A DNA stretch of 64,000 bases, taken from the NCBI GenBank assembly GCA_902812875.1, contig CADDZV010000001.1:62001-126000 (forward strand). The letters run 5' to 3'. How positions within the stretch are numbered: the stretch's first letter is position 1; every line of letters starts with the position of its first letter. The stretch comes from Clostridiales bacterium (GTDB taxonomy: Bacteria > Bacillota > Sulfobacillia > CADDZV01). The notes below the pieces were generated by a model, which searched no databases, had not been told where the DNA came from, and saw nothing but the letters and a program-made list of their open reading frames with translations. Position numbers and translations under genes: made by a program. Shown in pieces: positions 24,335 through 32,579 of the stretch.

Positions 24335-24964
24335 CTAAATTCCGGCCACCGCAGCGGCCGCGTGGGCGATCAGGTTGGCAATTCCATTGGCAAGCGGGTT
24401 CAGGAACACGTCCGTGACCCCGAGACGAATCAGCACAAGAATGATGATCCACCCAAATTGTCCGATCTGGTCCATCGCTGCCCTTGCTTCATACGACAGA
24501 AATCCGTATATAGCATGCATTCCATCGAGCGGCGGAATCGGCAACAGGTTAAACGCACCCAGCCATATGTTGTAGCCAAAAATGGTAGACAAAAGTTCCT
24601 GGGCCGGTGCCAAAGCCCCGCGGCCGACGACAATCGCCAGCATAGCCAAAAACGCCAGGAAGAAGTTCATCATGGGACCTGCCAGCGACACATAGGCAAA
24701 GCCAAAGCGCCGGTCGCCCCTGAAGTTGGCCGGGTTTACTTGCACCGGCTTCGCCCAGCCAAATTGGACGATGAGGAGCATCAACAACCCGATCGGGTCA
24801 AGGTGGTGCAGGGGATTGAGGCTGAGCCTGCCCGTGTAGCGAGGTGTACTGTCCCCGAGGCGGTCGGCCACCCAGGCGTGGGCAAATTCATGAAATGTAA
24901 TACCAATAATGAGGGCTACGACGGTATACAAAACCTGCACGGGGCTCGCGCCAAACAGCCACAA
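24335..24964 (-). CDS. Site-2 protease-like M50 membrane metalloprotease
   Basis: A 209-residue membrane protease of the short M50 group. The zinc motif HEFAH lies in the first helix and the third ligand in [10 protein letters not shown], both with intact ligands. About six hydrophobic segments fit. Substrate unknown; neighbours are scpA/scpB, which is a usual context for this group. It begins with TTG at 24964 behind a GGGAGATG region, and its stop is 9 bases from the scpA start. Confidence 0.9.
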   Translation of the reverse strand: MWLFGASPVQVLYTVVALIIGITFHEFAHAWVADRLGDSTPRYTGRLSLNPLHHLDPIGLLMLLIVQFGWAKPVQVNPANFRGDRRFGFAYVSLAGPMMNFFLAFLAMLAIVVGRGALAPAQELLSTIFGYNIWLGAFNLLPIPPLDGMHAIYGFLSYEARAAMDQIGQFGWIIILVLIRLGVTDVFLNPLANGIANLIAHAAAAVAGI

Positions 24965-25023
24965 CGGGCATCATCTCCCTTGTCGTGTCCAGGATACACG
25001 ACACCCGTGTGGGACAACAACCT

Positions 25024-25248
25024 TCAAGGCCCATTGCGCTCGCTGATTACATAGACGTGCCCATCAACGCTGACTTCCAGCGGACCAAGGACATTTACCA
25101 GCCGCAAGACCACCGGAAGGGATGGGAAGCGTCGGCCGCTTTCGAGCCTCCAGATGTAATCGAGCGTGCAGCCTGTGGCCGCGGCGAGCTCCCGCAGGCG
25201 TAAACCCGACCGCTTCCGCGCTTCCCGGAGATGGAAAACCATGGTCAT
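25024..25248 (-). CDS. Small XRE-family HTH regulator
   Basis: A 74-residue protein that is almost entirely a helix-turn-helix domain (LREARKRSGLRLRELAAATGCTLDYIWRLE). I prefer the ATG at 25248, with GGGTG six bases upstream; ATG 25254 and GTG 25257 are alternatives. It is transcribed away from a second XRE gene and both share a control region with repeated operators. The two proteins have closely similar recognition helices (CTLDYIWRLESGRRFPSL versus CSTDYVWKLETGRARPSL), so they may bind the same sites. Confidence 0.85.
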   Translation of the reverse strand: MTMVFHLREARKRSGLRLRELAAATGCTLDYIWRLESGRRFPSLPVVLRLVNVLGPLEVSVDGHVYVISERNGP

Positions 25249-25265
25249 GCCCATCACCCTGGGCC

Positions 25266-25344
25266 ATTATACGACTACTGGTCGTAATCACACAATGTAA
25301 CATACGACATTTGGTCACTTCTGTTCATAAGACTGGCGATCGTA
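25266..25344. promoter_or_regulatory. Shared control region of two XRE genes with repeated operator
   Basis: A perfect palindrome, TACGAC-N5-GTCGTA (25270-25286), recurs as TACGAC-N5-GTCACT (25303-25319) exactly 33 bases away and as TAAGAC-N5-ATCGTA (25328-25344). The first copy overlaps a minus-strand -10 element (TATAAT, 25266-25271; TTGTGT lies 18 bases upstream of it). The third ends 10 bases before the plus-strand ATG. This layout suggests repression of both genes by one or both XRE proteins. Confidence 0.7.
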
Positions 25345-25354
25345 GAATGCAGCC

Positions 25355-25738
25355 ATGAACTCCTTCCCAGGTCCGCTCGGGCAGCGCCTACGGCGCCTGC
25401 GGCAAAGCCGACATCTGAGCATGGCCAAACTGGCGGAGGCCCTCGGCTGTTCCACCGACTATGTCTGGAAGCTGGAAACCGGCCGGGCCAGGCCATCTTT
25501 GTCCTTCCTAAACCAGATCGCAACGTTTTTCGGTGTTGACACTGCCACGCTGATCAAACCGGCCGGCGAACACGAACTGCCGGCAGACCTGCAGCAATTT
25601 GTCACCCGCGAGGACAGCCTCCCCTACCTGGTGCTGGCCAAGGAACTGGAAGAAGCCCACCTGCCGCCGGAGATGTTGCGAAGCCTCATCGAAGCCGTGC
25701 GTCTCGCCGCCAAGAATCTGAACAAGACGGAAGAATAA
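25355..25738 (+). CDS. XRE-family HTH regulator with C-terminal helical extension
   Basis: A 127-residue protein with an N-terminal HTH domain (LRRLRQSRHLSMAKLAEALG, then CSTDYVWKLETGRARPSL) and a 60-residue acidic helical tail that probably mediates dimerisation. It is divergent from a shorter paralog whose HTH is similar. The ATG at 25355 lies directly behind the third operator copy; no strong ribosome site is visible. Likely autoregulated. Targets beyond the pair are unknown. Confidence 0.88.
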   Translation: MNSFPGPLGQRLRRLRQSRHLSMAKLAEALGCSTDYVWKLETGRARPSLSFLNQIATFFGVDTATLIKPAGEHELPADLQQFVTREDSLPYLVLAKELEEAHLPPEMLRSLIEAVRLAAKNLNKTEE

Positions 25739-25775
25739 GGCCGTCTGTAGCCTAGCACACCAGGCTTTTCCATGC

Positions 25776-26660
25776 TTACCGTGCCACCAGGCCGGTGATC
25801 AACGGCAGGATCTGGTCCACTAATCCGGCAATCTCAGCCTGTGTGTTCAGGCCATAATATTTCTCCCTTTCGATGGCTTCCCCCACGGCGCGGGTTGTCG
25901 CCGACCCCAGCCTAGTTTGTTCGAGGGCATAAGCCAGACGGCTGGCCGCATCCAGTAAGCGGTACGGTCCATAATCCTTGGGTTCCCGGTACAGAAGTTT
26001 GGCAGCTGACAGCATAAAGCCGAGCACATGAAGCATATCCGGCGACCCCAAAGAGGCTTCGTTCTCCACATTGATAGGTGGTCTCGGGGCAGTAGTCTCC
26101 GTAGCCGACCCGGCCGCCGCGTTACTGGCAGTAGGCGTGTGCCGGTTCCAGTGTTGCACCTCCTCGAGTGGCCGCCGGTGTCCTACTCCAACCGGCCCAT
26201 CGGCGTAACCAATCGCGATCAGCAAGAGTGCACGGATATGGGGAGGCAGCTGCAAGATGGATTGCACCGCCTTTTCGTCGAATGAAAGCACGGGGCCGGA
26301 GCCCAAACCCATGGTGGTAGCACAAAGAAGTATGTTCTGTGTAGCCATTGCCGCATCCATGGCCGGCATGATCCCGTCAGCATCGCCAAAGGCCCGCCGG
26401 GAATCATCGACACATACGGCCACGACTGCGGGCGGACGCCCGATAATTCCTGGAGCCACCGTCCGCAACCTTGCCAGCTGAACGGGATCATCCACTACCA
26501 CGAATACGCATGGCTCTCTTCCAGACCCACTAGGAGCCCACTGACCTGCTTCCACGAGGCGGCACAGAAGGTCCCGATCCACAGGTTCGTCTCGAAACTT
26601 GCGCACGGTACGTCTATTCTTGGCCAACGCCAGAAAGTCCGATGCTGATGGTATGGCCAC
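25776..26660 (-). CDS. Nitroreductase fused to a C-terminal helical domain (DUF6092-like)
   Basis: Residues 1-165 or so form an FMN-dependent nitroreductase domain (NRRTVRKFRDEPVDRDLL; AGQWAPSGSGREPCVFVVVD; a GLGSGPVLSF loop). A linker rich in Thr, Ala and Pro follows, then about 105 residues beginning PDMLHVLGFMLSAAKLLYR and GPYRLLDAASRLAYALEQ, which recall the small DUF6092 family (from memory, unverified). It is the last gene of the long dpp operon, 34 bases past the NicX-like gene. GGGGGTG precedes a GTG at 26660; the start could also be ATG 26666. It may reduce a product of the pathway. Confidence 0.82.
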   Translation of the reverse strand: MAIPSASDFLALAKNRRTVRKFRDEPVDRDLLCRLVEAGQWAPSGSGREPCVFVVVDDPVQLARLRTVAPGIIGRPPAVVAVCVDDSRRAFGDADGIMPAMDAAMATQNILLCATTMGLGSGPVLSFDEKAVQSILQLPPHIRALLLIAIGYADGPVGVGHRRPLEEVQHWNRHTPTASNAAAGSATETTAPRPPINVENEASLGSPDMLHVLGFMLSAAKLLYREPKDYGPYRLLDAASRLAYALEQTRLGSATTRAVGEAIEREKYYGLNTQAEIAGLVDQILPLITGLVAR

Positions 26661-26694
26661 CCACATCACCCCCGTTTACCGTCTGCTATGTAAA

Positions 26695-27741
26695 TCAGGC
26701 CGTTTCGAGCTTCCGTGCCAGTTCCAAAAGCTCGGGGTGAACCACACGCCCCTCATGGAGCAGTTCTATACCGTCAAGCCAAACAGACGAGTTCAGGCAG
26801 ATCCCGTCGGTGTGGGATTTGGCCTGGATTCCGTCGGGAGGAGCGTCAATTGGCTGCAGATATCCGAGCCCCCACTCCGTCACACCCCATACCCGCTCGT
26901 CTTCGAGGACGTTACCGGTGAGCCGGGCGCCCGGGTTGAAGCCGTATGCTATGTGTGCAAGGCGAAACATGTTTGGATCGTCGAAACTGGCAAGCCAGGC
27001 CTGGTAACGGATAGCGTCCCGCCCGCCGGTGATTTCCACTACCCGTCCACGGCGCACGCCCAGGTGCACGGGGGCATCCACCAAGCGATTGATTGGCGGG
27101 CTGATGGTGCCGTCGAAAACAATGATGCCCTCGATCGTGTCGTGGATGGGTGCCCAGCTGATTTGGCCGCTCAGAAAGTGGACGCCAGGCACGTTGGCCG
27201 CGCCGGTGTCACAAGAGTACAAACGCGTGGGATCATTCTCGAAGCGGACGTCCGTACCTGCAGGAGTAGTAACGTGGACGACACGGGCAGATTTCGTAAG
27301 ATCAGTAACGCGGTTCATAAACTCCCGCAAAGTATGGTGGTCCACACGCCCGACCGTGCGAACCATCATGTCTACGTTCATGCCCACCAGACACAGATAT
27401 CTGAGGCGGGGATTGTTTGCCCGCGCGATCTCAAAAGGTGTGGAATACAGAAGCCACTCATTATTGAATTCTACCCACGCGTTTACTTTGGAAAGCACCG
27501 CCCCCAAGGCCTCCACCGGCAGGGCTGCATCGGCGGCCTTGCCAACACCGGTGGGACTCGGCATGGTAATCACCAGCGGCTTGGCCCCACAAGCGTGGGC
27601 CGCTGCCGCCACGGCCTCGACTACCTGCATGTCGGACTCGGTGTCAGCCGTGACGGCCACCACCTCACCTGGCCGCAACCCGAGCACGTCCGTAGCCAGG
27701 ATCTGGGCTGCTCTCGGTACCTCGTACTCGTACAAACGCAT
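26695..27741 (-). CDS. M29 aminopeptidase/NicX-like metalloenzyme (second of a pair)
   Basis: A 348-residue member of the superfamily that joins thermophilic M29 aminopeptidases and NicX 2,5-dihydroxypyridine dioxygenase. The N-terminal Rossmann-like half is typical (LGLRPGEVVAVTADTESD). In the C-terminal half a His in RLAHIAYGFNPGA and a His-x-Asp in KSHTDGICLNSS match, as I recall them, the three iron ligands of NicX better than the Glu-rich M29 set. ATG at 27741 has GAGGGTG upstream. It lies 22 bases after its paralog in the dpp operon. Whether it cleaves a peptide bond or a ring is open. Confidence 0.75.
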   Translation of the reverse strand: MRLYEYEVPRAAQILATDVLGLRPGEVVAVTADTESDMQVVEAVAAAAHACGAKPLVITMPSPTGVGKAADAALPVEALGAVLSKVNAWVEFNNEWLLYSTPFEIARANNPRLRYLCLVGMNVDMMVRTVGRVDHHTLREFMNRVTDLTKSARVVHVTTPAGTDVRFENDPTRLYSCDTGAANVPGVHFLSGQISWAPIHDTIEGIIVFDGTISPPINRLVDAPVHLGVRRGRVVEITGGRDAIRYQAWLASFDDPNMFRLAHIAYGFNPGARLTGNVLEDERVWGVTEWGLGYLQPIDAPPDGIQAKSHTDGICLNSSVWLDGIELLHEGRVVHPELLELARKLETA

Positions 27742-27763
27742 CCGTTCACCCTCCCCCTGGTGC

Positions 27764-28816
27764 TCAAAAAATTGCCACGCCTCGGTGCATGAATAGCTGG
27801 CCGTCAAAATAAACATCCGGCTCCGGAATGATGAAGTCTTCATGCAGGTCGGCCGGTGTCCGGCCGCCAACGTGGCTGGAATCTCCAATCGCAATATGGA
27901 TCGTGCCGCGGATCTTTTCTGCCTCGAGCACGTTGTCCGGCGTACGGGCGTTGGGGTTGGTCCCGATGCCAAGCTCGGCACAGTTGCGTCGCGCCCGCAC
28001 CGTTGTGTCAGGCATGCCGGATGACACCAAACCGAGCAGCTCGGAGAACTGGCTCCCCAGCTGGCCGCCGCCTTCGATGCGATAGACTTCTCCGTGCGAG
28101 AAGTACAGCGTCATGTTTTCCGTCAAACCAGGATACCAGCCCGCACGGACCACGAGTCGGCCTTCAGCGGTACCTTCGACCGGTGCGGTGTATGCCTCGC
28201 CCGCCGGCAGGTTGCCCCATGCACCCGGGGTAGCCAGAAAACCGTCATCGGCCTCCCCGGATCGTCCTTCGATGGAAAACGTAAGGTCAGTGCCCGTCGG
28301 ACAGGCGACGTGCACTTGGCGCGCCGCGGTCAAAAGGGCAGCGATCCGGCGTGTCTCTTCCCGTACAGCGCTGTAATCTACCGCCATAGGCCCGCCCGGT
28401 CCAAACATCGACGGGATGATTCCGGGCATGCTCGCGATCCTGGCCCCCGCCCTTGCAGCCCTGGCAGTGGCGTCGGTATGCGTCAAGGAGTACGTCGTCA
28501 GGGCCAACACCACGTCAGATTCCGCCATCTTGGCGCTCACATCGGCTGGCAGCTCTCTGCCGTGCTGGCCCACCGAGGGATAAGCCACAAACCGAACCTC
28601 TGCCGCCGGAAACGCGCGCGCCGCCAGCATCGCCACTGCTCGGGCCAACAGCACGCGATCCAGGAAATCCTGGGCGGCCGCCAAGTCTAGCTGGCTAAGC
28701 TCGAGCGCGGAAGGTACATCTGTAAGTACCAATACGTTTTCCCCATCCTTCAGCCCCATGTTCTCCCGCAGCATCGCCTGCACGGGACCGGCCAAGGTCT
28801 CAAGATCCACAGTCAC
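27764..28816 (-). CDS. M29-family aminopeptidase-like metalloenzyme (first of a pair)
   Basis: A 350-residue paralog of the next gene in the operon. Here the C-terminal half keeps M29-like metal ligands: Glu in AELGIGTNP, Glu then His in LEAEKIRGTIHIAIGD, and His-x-Asp in DLHEDFI. That points to a two-metal aminopeptidase or amidase. GTG at 28816 is preceded by AGGAGGTG; the long reading to 28981 overlaps the racemase and is rejected. Six bases separate it from the racemase stop. Confidence 0.78.
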   Translation of the reverse strand: MTVDLETLAGPVQAMLRENMGLKDGENVLVLTDVPSALELSQLDLAAAQDFLDRVLLARAVAMLAARAFPAAEVRFVAYPSVGQHGRELPADVSAKMAESDVVLALTTYSLTHTDATARAARAGARIASMPGIIPSMFGPGGPMAVDYSAVREETRRIAALLTAARQVHVACPTGTDLTFSIEGRSGEADDGFLATPGAWGNLPAGEAYTAPVEGTAEGRLVVRAGWYPGLTENMTLYFSHGEVYRIEGGGQLGSQFSELLGLVSSGMPDTTVRARRNCAELGIGTNPNARTPDNVLEAEKIRGTIHIAIGDSSHVGGRTPADLHEDFIIPEPDVYFDGQLFMHRGVAIF

Positions 28817-28821
28817 GTTCC

Positions 28822-29523
28822 TCACCTCCTGGTGGGGCAGCTGTACGCCCCAGCCTTGCTGTGCCTCAATCCTAGATCGAGAATGGCCTCCAGCAACCCC
28901 AACGCGGCCGCTGTGGGCTCCACCACCGGGATGCCGAGTGCGTGCCGAATTGCCCCGGCTACCGGGGCCATGCCGGTACACCCTAGCACTATGACCTCCG
29001 CACCGTCATTTTCGACGGCAGCCCTGGCCTTTGACGTGATTGCTCGTAACGTGGTTTCGGGGTCGGCATTCAAATCGCGTACATGGATGTCAACCCCTGA
29101 GGCCGAGGCGAGCCGCCCTTCGATGCCAAGGGCACGAGCCTGCCTTTCCGCCCAAGGGCCGCCATTGCGAAAGGTGGAGACCACCGCAAATTTGTGTCCA
29201 AGGGTGCAGGCCAGGAGCATAGAAGCCTCGCCCGGTCCGACCACAGGTATATCCACAAGCTCACGCGAGGCTTCGACGCCGGGATCGGCAAAGCAGTTCA
29301 CCACCACCCCGTCGTATCGCTGGCTGTTTTTCACTACAAGGTCCACTACCATGGGTGCCGCATAGGCTTCGTCGAAAAACGTCTCGATGGACGCCGGTCC
29401 GGCACTCAGACGGACAACATCCACCGCAAAGTCGCCGCCGGCTACAAGTTGCTGCACATAAATGCTGGCCGTTTCGTGGACGGAGGTATCTGTGACAGGG
29501 TTGATGACAAGGATTTTCTTCAT
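28822..29523 (-). CDS. Asp/Glu/hydantoin racemase family protein (second of a pair)
   Basis: A 233-residue two-domain protein of the Asp/Glu/hydantoin racemase superfamily. Both catalytic cysteines are present: VVVNCFADPGV in the N-terminal domain and IVLGCTGMAPV in the C-terminal domain. That supports a two-base racemase or isomerase, as in hydantoin racemase. Its ATG overlaps the stop of its paralog (ATGA), and GGGGGAGGTG lies upstream. Substrate unknown. Confidence 0.88.
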   Translation of the reverse strand: MKKILVINPVTDTSVHETASIYVQQLVAGGDFAVDVVRLSAGPASIETFFDEAYAAPMVVDLVVKNSQRYDGVVVNCFADPGVEASRELVDIPVVGPGEASMLLACTLGHKFAVVSTFRNGGPWAERQARALGIEGRLASASGVDIHVRDLNADPETTLRAITSKARAAVENDGAEVIVLGCTGMAPVAGAIRHALGIPVVEPTAAALGLLEAILDLGLRHSKAGAYSCPTRR

Positions 29524-30281
29524 GGCGACACCTCCCCCGGCACCTGGTTGCCCTGCGGCCAGAGGATGGCAGCAAAGTCCGGACGCCGGTACAGACCAGC
29601 CCGACTGTGGGTCAAACCCAGGTCGATCCACGTTTCCAGCATTTTCAGGGCTGCCGCGGCCGGCTCTACGACAGGCATATCCAGATTTTCCTTAATCCAC
29701 TGAGCCAGCGTGGCCATGCCAGTACAGCCCAAAACGATGACCTCGGCACCGTCCCGGTCACGGGCAAGCCGCGCCTGGGTCAGCGCCGCCTCCACAGTTT
29801 GTCCAGGCTCTTCCAGCAAAGCCACCACTGGGATTTCCAGAGACAGCACTGATGCCAGCCGCGACTCCAGCCCCAGCACCCTGGCCTGCTCCCGGTGTCT
29901 GGGAATCAGGTTTTTCGCCACCGCCAAAACGGCAAACGTGTGCCCGAGCATGGTGGCCAAGATCATGCCACTTTCCCCAGGGCCGGCGACGGGAATATCT
30001 ACCGCTTCGCGAGCCGCGACCACCCCGGGGTCCAGAAAACAGTTGATGAGAATGCCATCGTGGTCGGCAGCACCTTCCCGAACTTGCTGCAAAATCCCTG
30101 GTATGGCCTCGCTCTCGTAGCACGCCCCTTCCAAGGAGACTGGACCATGGTCGAGGCTCACGATATCAACCGTGGTACCGGCCCTGGCCTGACTACGCAG
30201 GTAGGTGACGTCAGACTCGTCCCACTCGGTTGTCCCGACAGGATTCACCACCAATATCCGCCGTGCCCGCAATCGCCTCAC
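29520..30281 (-). CDS. Asp/Glu/hydantoin racemase family protein (first of a pair)
   Basis: A 253-residue paralog of the next gene, again with both cysteines (LINCFLDPGV and IVLGCTGMATL). It starts RRILVVNPVGTTEW. The C-terminal 30 residues are longer than in the partner. The GTG at 30281 overlaps the DUF917 stop (GTGA). Divergence of the pair in the substrate loop after NPV suggests different stereo- or side-chain preference, or a heterodimer. Confidence 0.87.
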   Translation of the reverse strand: MRRLRARRILVVNPVGTTEWDESDVTYLRSQARAGTTVDIVSLDHGPVSLEGACYESEAIPGILQQVREGAADHDGILINCFLDPGVVAAREAVDIPVAGPGESGMILATMLGHTFAVLAVAKNLIPRHREQARVLGLESRLASVLSLEIPVVALLEEPGQTVEAALTQARLARDRDGAEVIVLGCTGMATLAQWIKENLDMPVVEPAAAALKMLETWIDLGLTHSRAGLYRRPDFAAILWPQGNQVPGEVSP

Positions 30282-31399
30282 CTGCCCTGGAATTTCTCTT
30301 CCACCGGCTGCCAGTCATAATCAAAACCAAAAAAGCGAGGAACGAGGATCTCCAATCCGCGCGGCGTGCGCCATTCCCTGGGAGCCGGGAAAGCCAGCAC
30401 GTCCACTTCCATTCCCTTCCTCGCCCGCGGATTGTTGATAGGTCGGCCGGTGCCTTTTTCCAGTACGCAGATCAGGTCGGGCACCGTGACATCTACCACG
30501 CCGTCTCGCCAGCTGATGATATTTTCATTTTTATACCATATTAGGTAATTACTGCCCCGAAACTCGCCGGTACCAGTAATGTTCATTTCCCCGAAAAGAA
30601 AACCACCCCGGTCCTCCCAACTCGGGTCCTGCGCGACCACCCCTTCGAAGACCAGATACCCCCCACCAGCTGTGAGGGTGGCAGCAATTGGGTCTTGGCC
30701 GGCAGCGATCGCCTCCCGCTTGGCCCGGCCGACCTTTTCTGCATAGGAGAGAGCTCCTTTGATGACCGCGCCGTTCTTGAGATCGCGACCGCGGGTGGGA
30801 TGGTCCGCGGTGGCCACCATACCGCCGCTCGCTACAGCCACGGCCCGCACGATGTCTTCGGCCCGGAAATCGTCGGCTACGCCTGCCAGCACCATCGTCT
30901 CCCCAAACCGCGTGGCCAGGCCTATAGGATCAATGCGTTGGCCATACACGTAATAGGTAGAAAACTGCAGGTCCGGCACGGCGCGTCCCGCGGCATCAGC
31001 GTCCAGAACGGGAATGCCAGCCCGTGCCGCCACCGCGAGAGCGGCGGCCGTATTCATGCCACCGTACTCGATCGACACGGTGGCCGACATAGCCTGCCCC
31101 AGGGCATCTTCCAAGGCTCGCATGGCCAGATAAGGTTCCGGTTCAGACACGCGTGGCAAGGAGACAAAACGGGCCTCTCTTTCAGGCGGGACGGGGGCAG
31201 TCGAACCCGTGAAGTAGGGAGAACAGGCCAAGTCGGAGTCGCCAAGCTCATCGAGATCCATCAGGAAAAACCGCCGGCCAGCTTCCCACTGGGACCGCAC
31301 CATGGCCAAGCCGCGGGCAGGATCTCCGCCACCACCCGTGCCCAGGGTGGTGGCGCCTTCCAGGATGTCTTCAATCGCACGCAGGTCAAGCTCTCTCAT
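30278..31399 (-). CDS. DUF917 family protein (second of a pair)
   Basis: A 373-residue DUF917 protein (family PF06032, some members of which are described as S-methyl thiohydantoin desulfurase). It opens MRELDLRAIEDILEGA and has the glycine motif LGTGGGGDP, then DADAAGRAVPDLQFST and a C-terminal beta domain (SWRDGVVDVTVPDLICVLE). Its ATG overlaps its paralog's stop (ATGA). Proteins of this family often neighbour hydantoinases and racemases. The reaction here is unproven. Confidence 0.85.
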   Translation of the reverse strand: MRELDLRAIEDILEGATTLGTGGGGDPARGLAMVRSQWEAGRRFFLMDLDELGDSDLACSPYFTGSTAPVPPEREARFVSLPRVSEPEPYLAMRALEDALGQAMSATVSIEYGGMNTAAALAVAARAGIPVLDADAAGRAVPDLQFSTYYVYGQRIDPIGLATRFGETMVLAGVADDFRAEDIVRAVAVASGGMVATADHPTRGRDLKNGAVIKGALSYAEKVGRAKREAIAAGQDPIAATLTAGGGYLVFEGVVAQDPSWEDRGGFLFGEMNITGTGEFRGSNYLIWYKNENIISWRDGVVDVTVPDLICVLEKGTGRPINNPRARKGMEVDVLAFPAPREWRTPRGLEILVPRFFGFDYDWQPVEEKFQGR

Positions 31400-32511
31400 G
31401 CCGACTTCCTGCCCTCCTCGAGCGGCGTGTACTTCCGCTCCACTCCCGCATAGGCCGGGCCAAAGATCGAGAGGCCTTTCTCTGTACGCCAGACTGGTGC
31501 CGCCGGCATACCAATGATGGTCACGGGTTGGCCTTCGCGGGCAGCCGGGTTCAAGATGGGATCGCCGGTAGTAGCATCAAACATGCAGATTAGATCCGGC
31601 ACAGTCACATCCACCTGTCCGTCACGCCAAGATGCCATGTGCTCATTCTTGAACCTAATGCGATACTCGGAGCCGTGGTCTGGCCCTGTGCCTTTTACCA
31701 CCACTTCCCCGACCGTGAAACCGCCCTCGTCCTTCCACCACGCTTCAGAAACCACCCCGCTGAAAAGGCGAAATCCGCCGCCGGCCTGGCAAACAGCTCC
31801 TACCGGATCGGCACCGTCCGCCTTGGCCTGCCGCCACGCCGCCCCCACTTTCGCCGCATGTGAAATGGCGCCTTCCACGACCTTGCCGCGTAACGACGCA
31901 GCCGTGGTGGGATGGTCAGCCACCCCCACATGGTTTTGGCTCACCACCGCCATCGCCCGGACCAGCGCCTCCGCACGGCCATCGTTGGCCACCTTTTGGA
32001 TGACCGCCACATCCCCGAACTGGTTGGCCACCGCCAACGGCGCAATCGAAATACCACCCAGGTATAGGGTAGAGTGGACGAGCTCCGGCACCGCCCGGCC
32101 AGCCGGGTCGGCGTCCAACACAGGAACCCCTAGGTGGGCAGCCGTACTTAGAGCAGTAGCGGTGTTGCCGCCTCCGAGTTCCGTTGCCAAGACGGCTCCT
32201 ACCGGGGTCTGCAGGTAAGCCGCTAATGCCCGCGCCGCCACGAGCGGCGGTTCGTCAGGGATACGAGGCAGATGCTCATAGGCCTTTATCTGTTCCGGCG
32301 ACAAGGGCGACACGGATCCCGCATAGTACGGCGAGACCACCAGCGTGTCGTCTGCCAGCTCCGAAAGGGCTGCCAGCGTCACCGTTTTTCCGGCCGCGGC
32401 GTCTTGCCGCACGGTTCTCAGTCCACGTTCGAGGCTGCCGCCCCCGCCGGTGCCCAAGATCGCACATCCTACCAGGATGTCCTCCAACTCCTGCAGTGTC
32501 AGCTCACGCAT
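31396..32511 (-). CDS. DUF917 family protein (first of a pair)
   Basis: A 371-residue paralog of the following gene with the same motifs: MRELTLQELEDILVGC, LGTGGGGSLERGL, LDADPAGRAVPELVHST, ASWRDGQVDVTVPDLICMFD. AACGGAGG precedes the ATG at 32511; the upstream extension to 32661 overlaps dppF and is rejected. A 68-base gap separates it from dppF, the widest gap in the catabolic half of the operon, so an internal promoter is possible but I see no consensus. Confidence 0.86.
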   Translation of the reverse strand: MRELTLQELEDILVGCAILGTGGGGSLERGLRTVRQDAAAGKTVTLAALSELADDTLVVSPYYAGSVSPLSPEQIKAYEHLPRIPDEPPLVAARALAAYLQTPVGAVLATELGGGNTATALSTAAHLGVPVLDADPAGRAVPELVHSTLYLGGISIAPLAVANQFGDVAVIQKVANDGRAEALVRAMAVVSQNHVGVADHPTTAASLRGKVVEGAISHAAKVGAAWRQAKADGADPVGAVCQAGGGFRLFSGVVSEAWWKDEGGFTVGEVVVKGTGPDHGSEYRIRFKNEHMASWRDGQVDVTVPDLICMFDATTGDPILNPAAREGQPVTIIGMPAAPVWRTEKGLSIFGPAYAGVERKYTPLEEGRKSA

Positions 32512-32579
32512 GTTGAAACCTCCGTTTCCACTTGGAATCACGATTTCCATGTGCACGGTATCGGCCCTTACACCCAACT

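Noticed and set aside
24065-25054. Plus-strand open frame of 329 codons opposite scpA and the M50 protease
   Set aside because: Antisense to motif-confirmed genes; composition rich in His, Gln and Arg with no family motif.
25024-25738. Divergent XRE pair as toxin-antitoxin or prophage remnant
   Set aside because: Neither protein resembles a toxin, and no integrase, phage structural gene or attachment repeat is nearby.
28822-30281. Racemase pair as one gene split by frameshift
   Set aside because: Each copy is full length with both catalytic cysteines and its own start, so they are true paralogs.
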